From positions 62,001 to 126,000 of the forward strand of contig JAVXUO010002027.1 of the NCBI GenBank assembly GCA_033065855.1: a stretch of 64,000 nucleotides of DNA, given 5' to 3'. The translations under genes and the position numbers were made by a program. Below are positions 49,801 to 61,593 of the stretch, piece by piece. Each line of letters opens with the position of its first letter. Position 1 is the stretch's first letter. The notes below the pieces were generated by a model. That model had not been told where the DNA came from and ran no database searches. It saw only the letters and a list, made by a program, of their open reading frames with translations. The DNA is from Escallonia rubra. Taxonomy: Eukaryota > Streptophyta > Magnoliopsida > Escalloniales > Escalloniaceae.

Positions 49801-52800
49801 TGGGCTAAACCACAAACTCAATTACAATCTTCTTTTTCATTTCCAGCTTATCAGGACATTATTTTTGTTGCATGGGTTCTCGTGTGTAACGATCTGGTCC
49901 ACACCCCACCACAGAGCATTGCCTCCCTTAAGAGGGCTAGCCAAGTAGGTACTTATGCGTTCATGGACAGGGTCTTATAAGGTCAATCACAGATCATCCC
50001 ACATCTAATGTGGGATATCGGGATATACCTGGCTCACCCTTTGTTGCCCCAACCATCCTCTTGACGTGGGATATACTCGGGTTTGCCTTCCTTTCCCCCG
50101 ACCATCAGCAACCCGACTGGATAGCCCAGTCTGACCTTTTAAGAGTCGGCTCTAATACCATCTGTAACGACCTGGTCCATGGCGCCACCATAAGGCATTG
50201 CCTCCCTCAAAAGAGCTAGCCAAGTAGGTACTTATGATTTCATGGGCAGGATCTTACAAGGCCAATCACAAATCATCCCACATCCGATGTGGGATATCAC
50301 ATCGTGAGTGGGCCCCATGAACAACTTAACAACGCCAGTACAGTTTCACCATTGATGATGAACTATGCATTACATGCTTCTATTGTTCTTTTACATTGAG
50401 AAGAATAGTTGATTTCAGAGTTCAGGTTGCCTTTATGTTTCAAAAGCTTGATTCTTAGCCTTGTGGACAATGGATTGCAGTGCTGCGTGTTGCTTTCACT
50501 GTAATATGTATTTTCTTTTCAAGCAGATGCGCTTTGGATGCAGAGAGTATCAAATACATTAGTGAAGCTTATCCAAAAGGTTTCAGTTCAGTTTACTGTG
50601 TTAGTGGGAAAGATGTGGAAGAACCTGGATCAGATTTTGAGCTTGTCATTGTGATTTCAGCTGCTCGACATAGCCCACAAAATTTTTGGTGTGTGTCCAT
50701 CAACTACTATTTGTTCTATTGGCCCGAGTGAACTGATATTCTCGAGTCCTACTCAGTAATTACCAATAGTAAAGTCGTGCTGAAGAAGTCATTTGCTAAG
50801 ATAAAATCATTATTGGCTGTCATTGAACTGTCTTATAGATTTCTTTTTTCTGATTTAGCGAAACATTATTTGCTTTCAGAACTATGAAAGGCCAAGTAGC
50901 TTCTTAAAGGTGGGGGAAAAAATAGGAGGTTTTTTGTCGCAGGATCAAAGGGATGTGTTCTAGATAATGTGCTGGGTCACAGTCCGAAGAATATGCCGTA
51001 CACGATCACATTTGACAGGACTTGTCTATTAGTTATTCATGCAAGGATTCTCGAAAAATTATATAATGGTTCATTTTTTAAAACAGAAAATTCATTTTGA
51101 CATTGCAAAATCATGGAATTTGCACCTATAATATTTAGCTTCTATGTGATCATATGCCAATTGAATCCCAAAAGATGTGTTTACTTGAGTTGGGTACTCA
51201 ATTTGGCGAGGGAATCAATTTAAAAGATACAGTTTACTTGTACATATAAATACCTTTTTTTTGTTAGTTTCTCCTTTAAATGAAGGTCTAGGCATCACTT
51301 GCATTGGAAAGTTCTCAAAGTTGTTCAAATAAATACGCCAACTTGGCAGTCTGGACTCTGGACCGTTACCTTCTCGATCTTGTTCTTTCCTCTTTTTCTA
51401 TTACCGAAACATAAACTCTTTCCCTTTTTCCGAACTATTGAGTTACCATTATGGTTTTATCCATGTTGTATAGCAATGGAAGTTGGCGGTCAATATGGAA
51501 CATTGAGTTCAAGGATGATCTTCAAATGGTGGAAGTAAGTGGAAGAATGCAGGTAATGGCTGCTTTAGTGTAGAAACAAATAGGACATAGGATGCAACTA
51601 ATACCCTCTGTAGTTGACAACCTGAAGCATGTGTTGATAGATACCAACACTAACTAGTTTCTTCTTCTTGCTCATAGGTTGGTGCCCATTACTTTGAAGA
51701 GGGGAATGTCCAGTTAGATGCAAAACACGAATGCAAGGATTCAACAATTTTGCAGGTTACCATAAGAGATAACATGTCTTGGCTAAGTTCGCAGTTGGCT
51801 AGCTTAAGCCCACAATTGGTCTTACTTGTTTGTTAGTATTTTCTTTGTTTTGGGTCGGAACTTGTTTGTTTTTTGGATATGATAGAAGAGTTAGCACTTT
51901 GTAGTGGAGAGTAGGCTAGTAGGTATTGCTTCATACGTTCCTTAACTGTCTGAGTACTGTGTGATGTGTGTATCCTATGTGACAACATACTAAAGTCAAA
52001 AGTTGGGTAGAACAATTGCAACATCATGCTCCTACTATACCTGCTCCTCCTGTGTGAGCGAGCGTGTGTATTCTGCTGATCGCTGCGTGTATAAGTAGTT
52101 TCAGTTAGTTTTGGTGGGAAGTGGGGAATCAAAGTCAATGAAAGGCGCCGTTTGCTTAAAGCACTCTACGCTAATTTCAGTCGATTATCTTATGAGAAAG
52201 ATGATGTCATAATATCGTCAACACATGGATTCTCGGTGGTTTTCTATTGCGATGTGGTAGAACCTGAGTTTAAAGATAGAATCAACTTTGAAATTTCAGA
52301 TTTGGAAAGTTAGGTCTTGCTCTTAATATAGAACCCGAACCATACATGGGGACTAGCAGTGGCAATATGCTCCCAAGTTCTACGTTCCACTTCCATCTCC
52401 TGTTCCTGATCTGTGTTGTCGAGGAAAGATAGTTTTGTCAATGTAGCCTGCCTTCTTGTATAGTACAGACATTATCGTATGAATGTTACCGTTCCTTTAT
52501 TGAACTTATTGACTAAATGTGTTTTGCATGTCTCATATTTGTCATTTTTATTTCAGTCCCCTGACGATTGTGCAATATCCTTGATCAATATTATTCGTCA
52601 CCACGAGACCGAGTACCTGGCTTCTCTTCAGGTTCTCTATATACCTTGTATAGTTGCCAAATTGACAAGCATTTGGTTGATCTAAGAAGTCATTCGCTAA
52701 TATTTGCATATTAACAGGCATCCTATTCAAATCTGCCAGATACCACTTTCAAGGTAGTCTCTGGACTTCAACTATTTTTTAAATGCTTGATGTAGGATGC

Positions 52801-53818
52801 CAAAAAATTATGAATTAGCTCGTCCTTTGGAAAGGCAGCCCGCCCCTATTTGCCAGAGCGAAGGAGGCTTTTGGCAACGCAAATTTGTAGGGCAGAATCT
52901 CGGTGGACAAAAGTTCTCCAATCGTCTTCCTCTGCTTTTCTTCCTTTGTTACGCTACGTGGCCAAAACCACTAGGCACCACAAGACTAAAGTTTTGGTAA
53001 ATCTGCTTGACATTCAAATTATAGGTTATGAGATCTCCAATGAGTATACATAGAAGAGTGGAAGTTAAAATAAACTGGAAACCAAAATGGTAAGTGGGTA
53101 TGTGAGTGGATTGGATCTTCATAAATTTTAATCTCTTCTTTTTATTATTTGAGCCCAGTTCTGGTATTGCTTCGACTCTGACCACGTCAGAGAGGGGAGG
53201 TTTGATTTGGACTTTGGATGGAGGTATTTGGTTCGATCTCGGAGGTTTTGATGTTATGACCTTGGATGTTAATTTTAGTTTGCCCCGGTGTATGTGATTG
53301 TCTTGTATTCAGCTGGGATAGATGAAGGGGACAATGTTTCTGACTGAGAGCAGAATAACAGTGTTCTTTGTTGATCTGAGCTCCAGGCTGACCTAGTAGC
53401 GATGCTGCTGTAACATGTTAAGCCAGGTAGTGGGGACCAAGGGAAAATGGTTCTTTGGTAGTGAGAAACAGAGCAAGAAGAGGAAGACGGTAGGGATCTG
53501 TACCAAGAAGGGCATTTTGTCCTTCAGAATTTAGAGATTTACATAACAAAAGCCTCCTCTGGTCTGGCAATAGGGGAAATTGGTCAGGATTTAGCCCTAC
53601 CTATATATCCATCTGCAGCAGCTTGGCGGGATTGTCACTGCGTTTTTATCATTCGTTGATATAATTCATTTTGATTATGCTACTTCTCATCTGGTCCAAT
53701 TATAATACAGGACCTTCGAAGGAAGCTTCCAGTTACTAGGACGTTATTTCCTTGGCATAACACTATGCAGTTTAGCCTCACAAGAGATATCACGAGAGAA
53801 CTTGGAATTGGGAAGTAG
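46838..53818 (+). CDS. CPA: F-actin-capping protein subunit alpha
   Basis: Ten coding exons: 46838-46931, 47045-47160, 47374-47463, 49026-49090, 50527-50688, 51474-51552, 51678-51755, 52557-52631, 52718-52753 and 53711-53818. All are GT-AG; the product is 300 residues, about the usual length for plant CPA. Conserved blocks in order: EIAKWFLINSPPGEIKFVAK at the N-terminus, VTSFSEIDQNEYLDPRT, the central LVIVISAARHSPQNF, then GSWRSIWNIEF, VGAHYFEEGNVQL, and the C-terminal LRRKLPVTRTLFPW with NTMQFSLTRDITRELGIGK. CPA pairs with CPB to cap actin filament barbed ends, and in plants the dimer also responds to phosphatidic acid and PIP2. The C-terminal tail is the amphipathic tentacle that grips actin. 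Intron 4 contains a complete TRIM element. The ATG has no in-frame alternative upstream. Confidence 0.95.
49885..50301 (-). mobile_element. TRIM (terminal-repeat retrotransposon in miniature) in CPA intron 4
   Basis: Two direct terminal repeats of about 138 bp (49885-50022 and 50163-50301) both begin TGTAACGA on the + strand and share GCTAGCCAAGTAGGTACTTA and the palindromic ATCCCACAT...ATGTGGGAT; the right one ends ATATCACA. The 140-bp middle ends, next to the right repeat, in GGCTCTAATACCA, the reverse complement of a primer site matching initiator methionine tRNA (TGGTATCAGAGC type). The element therefore reads on the minus strand. The flanks are the identical 5-bp TCGTG at 49880-49884 and 50302-50306. 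The LTRs are roughly 85% identical by eye, so it is old. It carries no protein genes, as normal for TRIMs, and looks structurally whole. Confidence 0.88.
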
Positions 53819-54144
53819 ATTATGAGGGAATGCATTCCCATTTCCGTTGCATATTGTGCTTTCCATTGTATATGACTGGATGTGAGTACGAGATCCATTA
53901 TTTTTTCTCCTTTCTACTACTCGTTCTATGTTTCTTTCTTGGGGTGTTTTAGTCTCGCCCGTTCGTCAACGGAAAGCCTTAAATATTTCACTAAAACTAC
54001 ATGAAAGCCTAATTTTTAGGTGATTTCAAAGAATTCAATCATAATTCACCAATAATGCCCTCTCTGGCACCATAAATCCAGAAAAGCTGCATCAGTTCAA
54101 TGTTCTTTCTTGTGTGTGTAAACTACTGAGTAGGGACAGAGGCA
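53819..54144 (+). other. CPA 3-prime UTR and flank
   Basis: Presumed 3-prime UTR of CPA. No other feature seen before the Helitron begins. Confidence 0.4.
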
Positions 54145-54995
54145 TCTAACTATATACGCGAAGCTGAAGCTGAGAGAATGTTGTTCAATTATTGATTACT
54201 TGGAGACTTTCTTAGCTTGTTATGTGGACTTTTTAGTTTTGCATTTTTCAAAAGTTTTGAATTTACTTACCTTTTTAATAATGAGTTGTATTTCTTTTTT
54301 CTATCTCTCTTTCTCTTCTTCAATTTGATTTGAATTCCTTTTTTGATATTTGAAGTTCAACCAATTGTATAGATTTTATATTTTTCTCTCTTCTATATCA
54401 AAATGTCCCACTCGTAATTTTTATTTATATCTTTACAATTCCATTAATTCCTAAATTTTGCCAAAATTAATTCTCTATATATTCCCTTTATCTCAAATCT
54501 TTTTTATTATTTAGAGAATCTCAATATTCTTTAATAGTTTTTCTCTCTAACTACCATAATCTCCTTCCTTTTATTTAACTATAAGTTTATATATATAGTT
54601 TATTTTTTCATTTCATTTTCAATTATTTATTATATATCTTTATTCTTTTTTTGGTGGCTTTGAGTAAAACAAACATCAACACACTGGGCAATTATTGTTA
54701 GTATTATCGCTATAACTACTAGTATTAGTGAGGAGAGATTATTTCTATAATTTCATAGACTATTCTTATTATTCTTAATCTTTGTTTGTTGTTAAAAGTT
54801 AACAATTATCGCTCAGGTTCATTTTTAACGACAAAAATTGTTAGGAGAACTCAAATAAAAAAAGTAAAAATAAATTTTGATTATTTTTTGTGACTACCAA
54901 TTTTGTTAATATTATTAGGTATACAAGTACAAGATCTCTTAATAAGTATTTTGATAATTGTTGCTCCCGTGTGCAACGCACGTGATCAAAACTAG
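54145..54995 (+). mobile_element. Non-autonomous Helitron
   Basis: It starts TCTAACTATATACGCGAAGC, with the 5-prime TC expected of Helitrons, directly after an A. It ends AACTAG with the CTRR terminus, followed by T, so insertion is between A and T as the family requires. About eight bases before the end lies an imperfect hairpin, CCGTGTGCAACGCACGTG, matching the usual sub-terminal stem-loop of plant Helitrons. There are no TIRs and no target duplication. The 851-bp body is AT-rich and encodes no Rep/helicase, so it depends on an autonomous relative. It lies about 330 bp downstream of CPA. Confidence 0.75.
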
Positions 54996-56160
54996 TCTTG
55001 GGACGAAGGTATGCTAGAATCCCCTTTTCCAAAAATTTAAATGGTATTGTGCCATTTTGTTTTATGTATTATACTCTTACTTTAATTTTATATCTGTATA
55101 ATGGTTCTTTTAATATTTTGACAGATATTAAATGAAAAGGTTATTTTTGCTCCTTATATTTTAGTATACCTTTTTTATCACTACAAAGATGACAATTGTC
55201 ACTAAAATACATCTTTGGCGATGAAAGTTAATGTGATAAGACATAAGATGGTCAAAATACCAAGCTTATTCCGTACTCCCCCCCCCCACAACCCACAAAA
55301 AAAAAAAAAAAAAGATTTGGTGCTATACTTTTGACAACTGTATTGACAAAAGTAGTATGTGATGGTTATGTGCAAGGCGTTACTTTTTCTATTAGTACAA
55401 GATATATAAACGTGTTTTTTGCCTTCTCAACGTTTCTTTAAACGTGTACATAATCAAAATGAGAATTTGAGCAATACCATTTATCCAATTTTCTTGCTAA
55501 CATCATATACACTTAGTAATTTTTTTAGGCTATGCAAAGATGATATACTCTTAAGAAAAGATTAAAGAAGGTACAACCTTGTTTGGATATCTTTTTTTAA
55601 AATAAAGAGATAAACAAATTTAATCAGATAATTTATAGAAAAAGTTATGAGTATACCCGAATATAGAACGGATACTAGACGGGCGAATTACGAAAAGATT
55701 TCACACGAAATTAACCATGAAAAGGTGGAAGAGTTGGTATTTTTAAAACAAAATTTGAAAGCAGCAAACAAACATAGTTTTGAAAAGGCAAAATGTTAGA
55801 TCAAAGAAAAATTTCCGCCCAAGTTATACCAAATAGTTTGCAGCTTCTATGGATAGCTGTACCAAATTGTTGTCTGTGGGTATCGGTCCCTCTTGATAAT
55901 TAATTACCGAGAAAAAAGGTCCCTTGTGAATATATGCCGAAATAAATCTAGGTAATGATAAAATGGAAAAAGATGTGGCACCGGAAACTTGAAAATCTCA
56001 TAGAGTTTTTAAACATAGTAATTGTGCACTGGACTAACCGAAACAACCATTATATTACCATTTACCTATGCAGAGAAAAAAATTCTAATTAAAGAAATTT
56101 TCAAACGATTTCGATTTACTTGAATTAAAACTAATTATTTACCTATCTTACCCTTTTTCT
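54996..56160. other. AT-rich spacer
   Basis: No gene, RNA gene or bounded element recognised. A C-run followed by an A-run lies near 55279-55314. Confidence 0.4.
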
Positions 56161-56174
56161 GAATCTCTCCAACA

Positions 56175-57010
56175 ATGAACCCTCCACCCCATCTTCATTG
56201 CCGTTACCGCCACACCACTTTTACTACCACCACCGACACCACTACTGTCACTACCACCACCACCGGCACCACTACTGCCACCACCATCGCTACCACTACT
56301 GTCGCCACCACCACCGTCGTCGCCACCACCACTACCACCACGCCACCGCCACCATTACTACCACTATCGCTGCCGCCACAACCACCGCTAACACTACTGT
56401 CGCCACCGCTAACACCGCCACTACATCCTTCACCACCATCGCCACCACTACGGCCAGTACTGCCACAACTACCACCGTCGCCACCACTACTGCCACCACC
56501 ACCGCCACTGCATCCCCCACCACTACAGCCACTGCCACTGCCGCCAGTACTGCCACCGCCACTGCATCCCCCACCACTACAGCCACTGCCACCACCACCG
56601 ACACCACTATTGCCACCATCGCCACCACCACCACAACCATCACCACCACTGTCGCCACCATAGCCACTGCCACCATAGCCATCAATAATGCCACCACCAC
56701 CACCGTCGCCACCACTACTGCCACCACCACATCATCACCACTATTGCCACCACCGTCGCCACCACCACTATTGCCGCCAACACCACCATCACCACCGCCA
56801 CCACCACTATTGCCACCACCGCCGTCAACATCACTACTGTCACCGCCGCCGTCACCACTGTTGCCACCACCGTCACCACTACTGCCACCGGCATCACTAT
56901 TGGCGTCAGTGGATGACCACCACTACCATCATTACCATCACTTGACCACCCCACCACTTCCATCATCGATGTTGCTACCCCGTGCGATGCTGCCACCACC
57001 ACCACCATGT
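56175..57010. repeat. 850-bp degenerate ACC-type trinucleotide repeat
   Basis: Almost the whole block is built from CCA/CCG/CTA/CTG/TCG triplets in one register (ACC, ACT, GCC, GTC read in the other phases). All three + frames and some minus frames stay open for long stretches, giving false proteins of Thr, His or Pro on one strand and Val/Ala on the other. A higher-order unit is visible: ACCGCCACTGCATCCCCCAC and its continuation at 56501-56536 recurs at 56555-56590, a 54-bp period. The interruptions show it grew by slippage and segmental duplication and is partly decayed. Confidence 0.9.
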
Positions 57011-57819
57011 GGTGGCACTAGCCCACTTGAAATCACTTACCGTAATTTATTTTTCATCGTAAGTTAAGGATATAATTGTCTAAAAATTTATTACCTTTCC
57101 ATTTCCTCTGTTCTCCAAACACAAAATTGGAATTCCGTGATTTGAATTCCCTTTCGTTCCAAACAAAAAAAAGTGAATTGAATTCCAAATCCAATTCCAA
57201 ATCTGAAATCCAAATCCTAAAAGAATTGGTTCCAAACGGACCCCAAATTTCCTCGGAGAAAAAAGAAAACATAGTGACAGTGGAAATTCTTTTGGCGGGA
57301 AACAAAAATGCTGCCACCTTAACAAGTCAGGCGGAGCCCACGCCACCCATGGCTCTTCACTCTCAGCACAACCCCCCACCCCACCGCAGCTTCAGTCGTC
57401 CATGGGATAGATAAGGTGTAGACGTGGTGCTTTGAATCCAGCATTCTCCTTTAATTTATGGCTGCTTTGAATCTCAAGTGCAGGGATTGGATTTGTGGAT
57501 ATATATGGCAAGATTTTAGCTGATGAGAGATATTATTCCCTCCATGTCCGCTACATCGTTCTGATCTGTCTTCTTTTTTTACCCATAAAGATAACATGAA
57601 GAGCCGCCACAATTTTATTTCACATTTTTGTTCGCACCACATGTTGCAATCGCATTAAAAAAAATCTCCCTCTATTCTTCTTTGTTTGGCAAAATTGAGT
57701 AACCTCATCCCTTACTCCATTGAAAAGGGAGGAAAAAAGGATGATATGAGTGGAACACTACTGAGATGACATGACAGTCACTGCCGTTGAGAGTGGATAA
57801 AAGTGGTAATTGCTATATC
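57011..57819. other. Spacer with AATTCC-rich segment
   Basis: Between about 57125 and 57235 the words GGAATTCC, GAATTCC, CCAATTCC and CAAATCC recur many times, ending CAAACGGACCCC. Such sequence is common in small plant transposons, but no borders were found. A short frame at 57349-57414 starts ATGGCTCTTCAC and stops after 21 codons; it is not supported as a gene. Confidence 0.35.
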
Positions 57820-58562
57820 CTGGGGCGGAACCAAGAATCTTTTTTAGGGGGTGCAATTTTCTTTATTAAAATAATATTAAAAACAATAAGTCAATAATAA
57901 TCAATTAGCATAATTATTGTTGTGATAACAATAATTTTACAATACAGTGTACCTAAAAACTTATATACCAAATACGCTGGTTACTGTACCACAAGTTCGG
58001 CAAAGGCTCTTTGCTTAGATATGACAGCGATGTACCACAACTCCACAAGCAGTCGAAGAGTCAAAGTAGCAGGTCAAGGCGTCAAGCAGCCAGCAGGAAG
58101 CCTCGTCGGCGTCTTCGCGGTGTCGCCTGAGTAGCTTCAGTCGCGGTCGCCGGCAGGGGTGAGGCCGTGAGGGGCCAGATCTGGTCGGATTTGGAGTATC
58201 CGAGGTTCGAGTAGCAGTCGAAGTCTCGAAGAGCGGAGCCTCGTTGGCCGTCGTCGTGGTAATCTTTACCTGAGCGGCTTCAATCGCGGTCACCGGCAGG
58301 GGCAAGATCTGGTCGGAGTAGCCTCGTCGGAGTCCACCGGCGGTCACTCACAGAGTCACAACGGTGAGAGAGAAAGAGAGAGGGAGAGAGAGAGTGCCGA
58401 GTGTGGGTCTCGGGGAACGGGGTATCAGAAACGGCGTCTCGGGGAACGGGATCTCGGGAAAGGGGTCTGGGTGCGATTCCCGAAAAAAAAATATTTTTTC
58501 AAAAGTTTAGGGGGGACTTCAGCCCTTGAAGCCCCCCTTGCCACCATGTAGGTCCGCCAGTG
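57820..58562. mobile_element. Non-autonomous hAT element
   Basis: The left end is CTGGGGCGGAACC and the reverse complement of the right end is CACTGGCGGACC, a short inverted repeat of the CAGTGGCGGA type seen in many plant hAT elements. The flanks are the identical 8-bp GCTATATC at 57812-57819 and 58563-58570. Just inside, AGGGGG on the left and CCCCCC on the right extend the symmetry. The 743-bp body has no transposase. It carries a GA-rich stretch at about 58363-58395 and GGTCGGA/GTAGC words repeated several times. Confidence 0.85.
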
Positions 58563-58879
58563 GCTATATCATTGATCTATTGGTACAAATAAATAAATAA
58601 AAAACACTAGAAAACCATGATATTGTATTGTCTTGAAAGGCCAAGAATATGCAAGGAGCCAAGGACTAAAAGGTGGTGCCTACTTCTAACATGGATATTG
58701 AGACTATAAGATCTTTTTTCTTCATTGTTACTTTCAATGGCAAAGTCCTTCCCCCCTCCAAATCACCAATTACAGATAAAAGGTCTTGCGGTGAAGGAAG
58801 AAGAATGGGAGGAGGAGTGAAGGACATTGATCCTAAGGAAGAGGGTTTGCAGTACACATGGAGGTACCACAAATAATAT

Positions 58880-61030
58880 AGTATGTGTCAGAAGTCAAGT
58901 GTACTAATGTGGGACAGAACAAAGACGGAATAAAGGTAGAGGACGACAGTTAGTCGTTTAATACTTAGGTCCAGCGTCAGGGTCCCGTATATGTTTGTCT
59001 TTAGAACCCTTTAGTTATAAAGTTCTAGAGTTAGAAAGAGAAGTGTGAAATAAGTCATGTTCTTATCAAGATCCATTATTTATAGGGGTTAAGAAGCTGA
59101 CATGCACAAATACCGACCCTTTATGGACTATCAAATTGCATATTCATCTGCCCTGCCCTGTACAACTTCCATCTGTCTGTCTGAAAAGACTGGCTCACAC
59201 AACACTGATGTGGTCAGAGAAGCTCTTAATATAGCCATCAGTCTGAAGCCCTTATTTGGTCCCACTGAGGCGTTGAGAGATGTAGAGAACTTGACAGAGG
59301 TAGAGAAGGCCCGATGCCTAACTGCTAGGCAGATTAGGCGCGATACCCTCCGAAGACTTGATCTTGTCTTGAAGTAACTCTAGGGTCATGATCCCTAAGG
59401 GTGCCAATGAAGAGCCTCTAGTACCGGAGCATGTAGACTAGTCACGTAGACACCCTGATAAAGATAGTGTCTCGGAGGAGTCGCCAATCTTGCTGGTGAA
59501 TCCTTGTGCCAGAGCACTTGGAGTGCGTTAAGGTAATGACCAGGAGGAGTAGTCTACCTAACAGGTAGAAGTAGTGTCGAGAAAGAGTCGTCTATCCGGT
59601 AAGTCTAGGTGATGTCCAAGAGGAGTCGCCCACCGAGCTGGAGAGGAGTCCTATCCCGGAGCAATCGGAGCTCCTGACGGAGATAATTTCCCAAGAGAAT
59701 TTGCCTATCACGAGACTAGTCCTTGTGCCGGAGCACTCAAAGTATGCCAAAGTAGTGTCCCGGAGGATCGCCTACTTGGCAGGTCGAGGTAGTGTCCTAA
59801 AGGAGTTTCATACCAAGCAAGAGGGGGGTCCTCATTCTCATTCTGAAGTATTTGAAGCTCCTTGATAAAGATAGTGTTCCGGAGGAGTCGCCTATCCCCG
59901 AGACAAGTCCTTGAAGCAGAGCACCCAGAGCGCCAAGGCAGTATTTTGAAGGAGCATCTACCCAAAGGGTCAAGGTAGTGTCTCAAAGGATTTGCCTACC
60001 TGGCGGGAGGGGAGTCATCATGATGAAGCACTTGGAGCTCCCTAAGGTAGTTTCTTAGAGGAATAACATACCTTAAGGGATGTTTCACATTGCAGAGAGT
60101 GGGTCAAAGCATGTTCCACGATCAAGGCAAAGTGTGCATGGTGTGGTGAAGGGATGTACCATCGCTGGAGGCGTAGTAGTGTGACTGAGTGTCGGGAGCG
60201 GGTGCGACTATATAAGTGGCATGACATGTTATGTGTGGTGTCGGGGGCACGCTCAATGGAAGAGGCACAAGGGTGTGATCACTAAGTATTGTGCGGGGGC
60301 ACAGTCATTTAGTGTTTTACGAGGGCACATGACACAGTAACAGTGAGTGGCCTTAGCTGAGGGAAAAAGTGTCAGGAACACATACGACAAGGGACAACGC
60401 ATGATGTCACGGCGCTCGGATGCTGCGATGGACGTTGTGCCGGGCCCACATAACACAAAGACAATGCTTGGGCACAGTAGGGCATCATGGTGCTCGGGCA
60501 CGGAGCATGGAGCTCCCCAGGAGAGGAGAGACCAATATGTGAAACAAGGAGCCCCCAAGGAGAGAAAAGATTAAGGGGGAGGCAGGGGAACCCCCAAGGA
60601 AAGAAGAGACCAAGGAGTCAAGCAAGGAGCCCCAATGGAAATAATAGACCAACGATGGTGAGTCCCCAACGACCAAGGAGAATGAGCATGGGCTGACCTC
60701 TTGGGGAGAGGCCTAAGGTCGACTACTCTGGGGGAAGGCCTAGGTCCGACCCTTTTGAGGAAGAAAGACATGTCGTTAATTCCTTTGGCTAAGGGAGGAG
60801 GCACTCTGAAGCCAACACTATGGGGAGATTTTCAGGAATTTAAAAAAAAGATTTGGCACGTGACTTGACCGTGCGTCTTGTGTTGATCTGTTTGTAGCGT
60901 TGAACTTTGACTATTGAATACTCGTTAATATGTCACAAAAGTGGTCCCAAGAGCGGACATAAATGCATAACCACGGTAGGCTAACAACAAAGTTTACTCT
61001 TGCCTTCTCTTATAATCAGCGATCGTCATC
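58880..61030. repeat. Large dispersed repeat, copy B
   Basis: Homologous to 15010-17100 and in the same orientation. It shares the order of segments: TCTAGAGTTAGA, CATCTGTCTGTCTG with GGCTCACACAAC, GGTGCCAATGAAGAGCC, GGAGCATGTAGACTAGTC, and then an array of GTGTC-CGGAGGAGTCGCC-like units, ending with CAAGGAGCCCC-like purine-rich repeats and a TGTCACAAAAGTGGTCCCAA tail (copy A has TTGTCATGAAAGGGAGACCC there). The two copies are well diverged. No coding domain is evident. The class (LTR of a large element, LARD or other) is undecided. Confidence 0.6.
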
Positions 61031-61593
61031 ACAAACACCATAATCCTGGGATGTCAAAACTCATTTTATCATGAAACCTTTTTCATCACCATCTGAAATT
61101 GTTTCCTCGACTGTAACTAAGAAGTCACTTTTTATGCAAACACACCTACAGGTGATGTATGCATTTTCCAACTTAGTATGTGTAGAAATTTCGTTTGTGG
61201 TTTAAACTTTCAATCTGCGTTGAAACTTAAGCTAAGGCATCACATGTTCTAGGTACCCCTTTCGCATATTTGCCAATCCAATATAGTGGGAAACCGTTGC
61301 ATAATAGTCTACAAAATATTGACTTCTGACTGCATATCATTTATTGGTGGGCTGGAGTGGTTCCCTTTTCATTCGGACCTATGCCAAAAAATCAACCACT
61401 TTAGTACCCCACTTTGTTACAAACTTACGGTATCACGCTTAGCTTTATGTGTCTTAATTGGGTGTTGAAAATAGTTTATTATTGCTGCTATTAATATTTT
61501 ACGATGCTTGGATCATAAAGGGCGCATGAACATTTCTTAAAATTAAAATTCCACAAATCGACAGTAGTTCTTTAAACCACACACTCTGTGTAT
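61031..61593. other. Spacer
   Basis: No gene, RNA gene or bounded element recognised. Confidence 0.35.

Noticed and set aside
56198-57067. 289-codon open frame (His/Thr/Pro rich) and its minus-strand Val/Ala partner
   Set aside because: Produced by the trinucleotide repeat; no domain, no conserved start, many overlapping frames equally open.
57349-57414. Short frame starting ATGGCTCTTCAC
   Set aside because: Stops after 21 codons with no plausible downstream exon seen.
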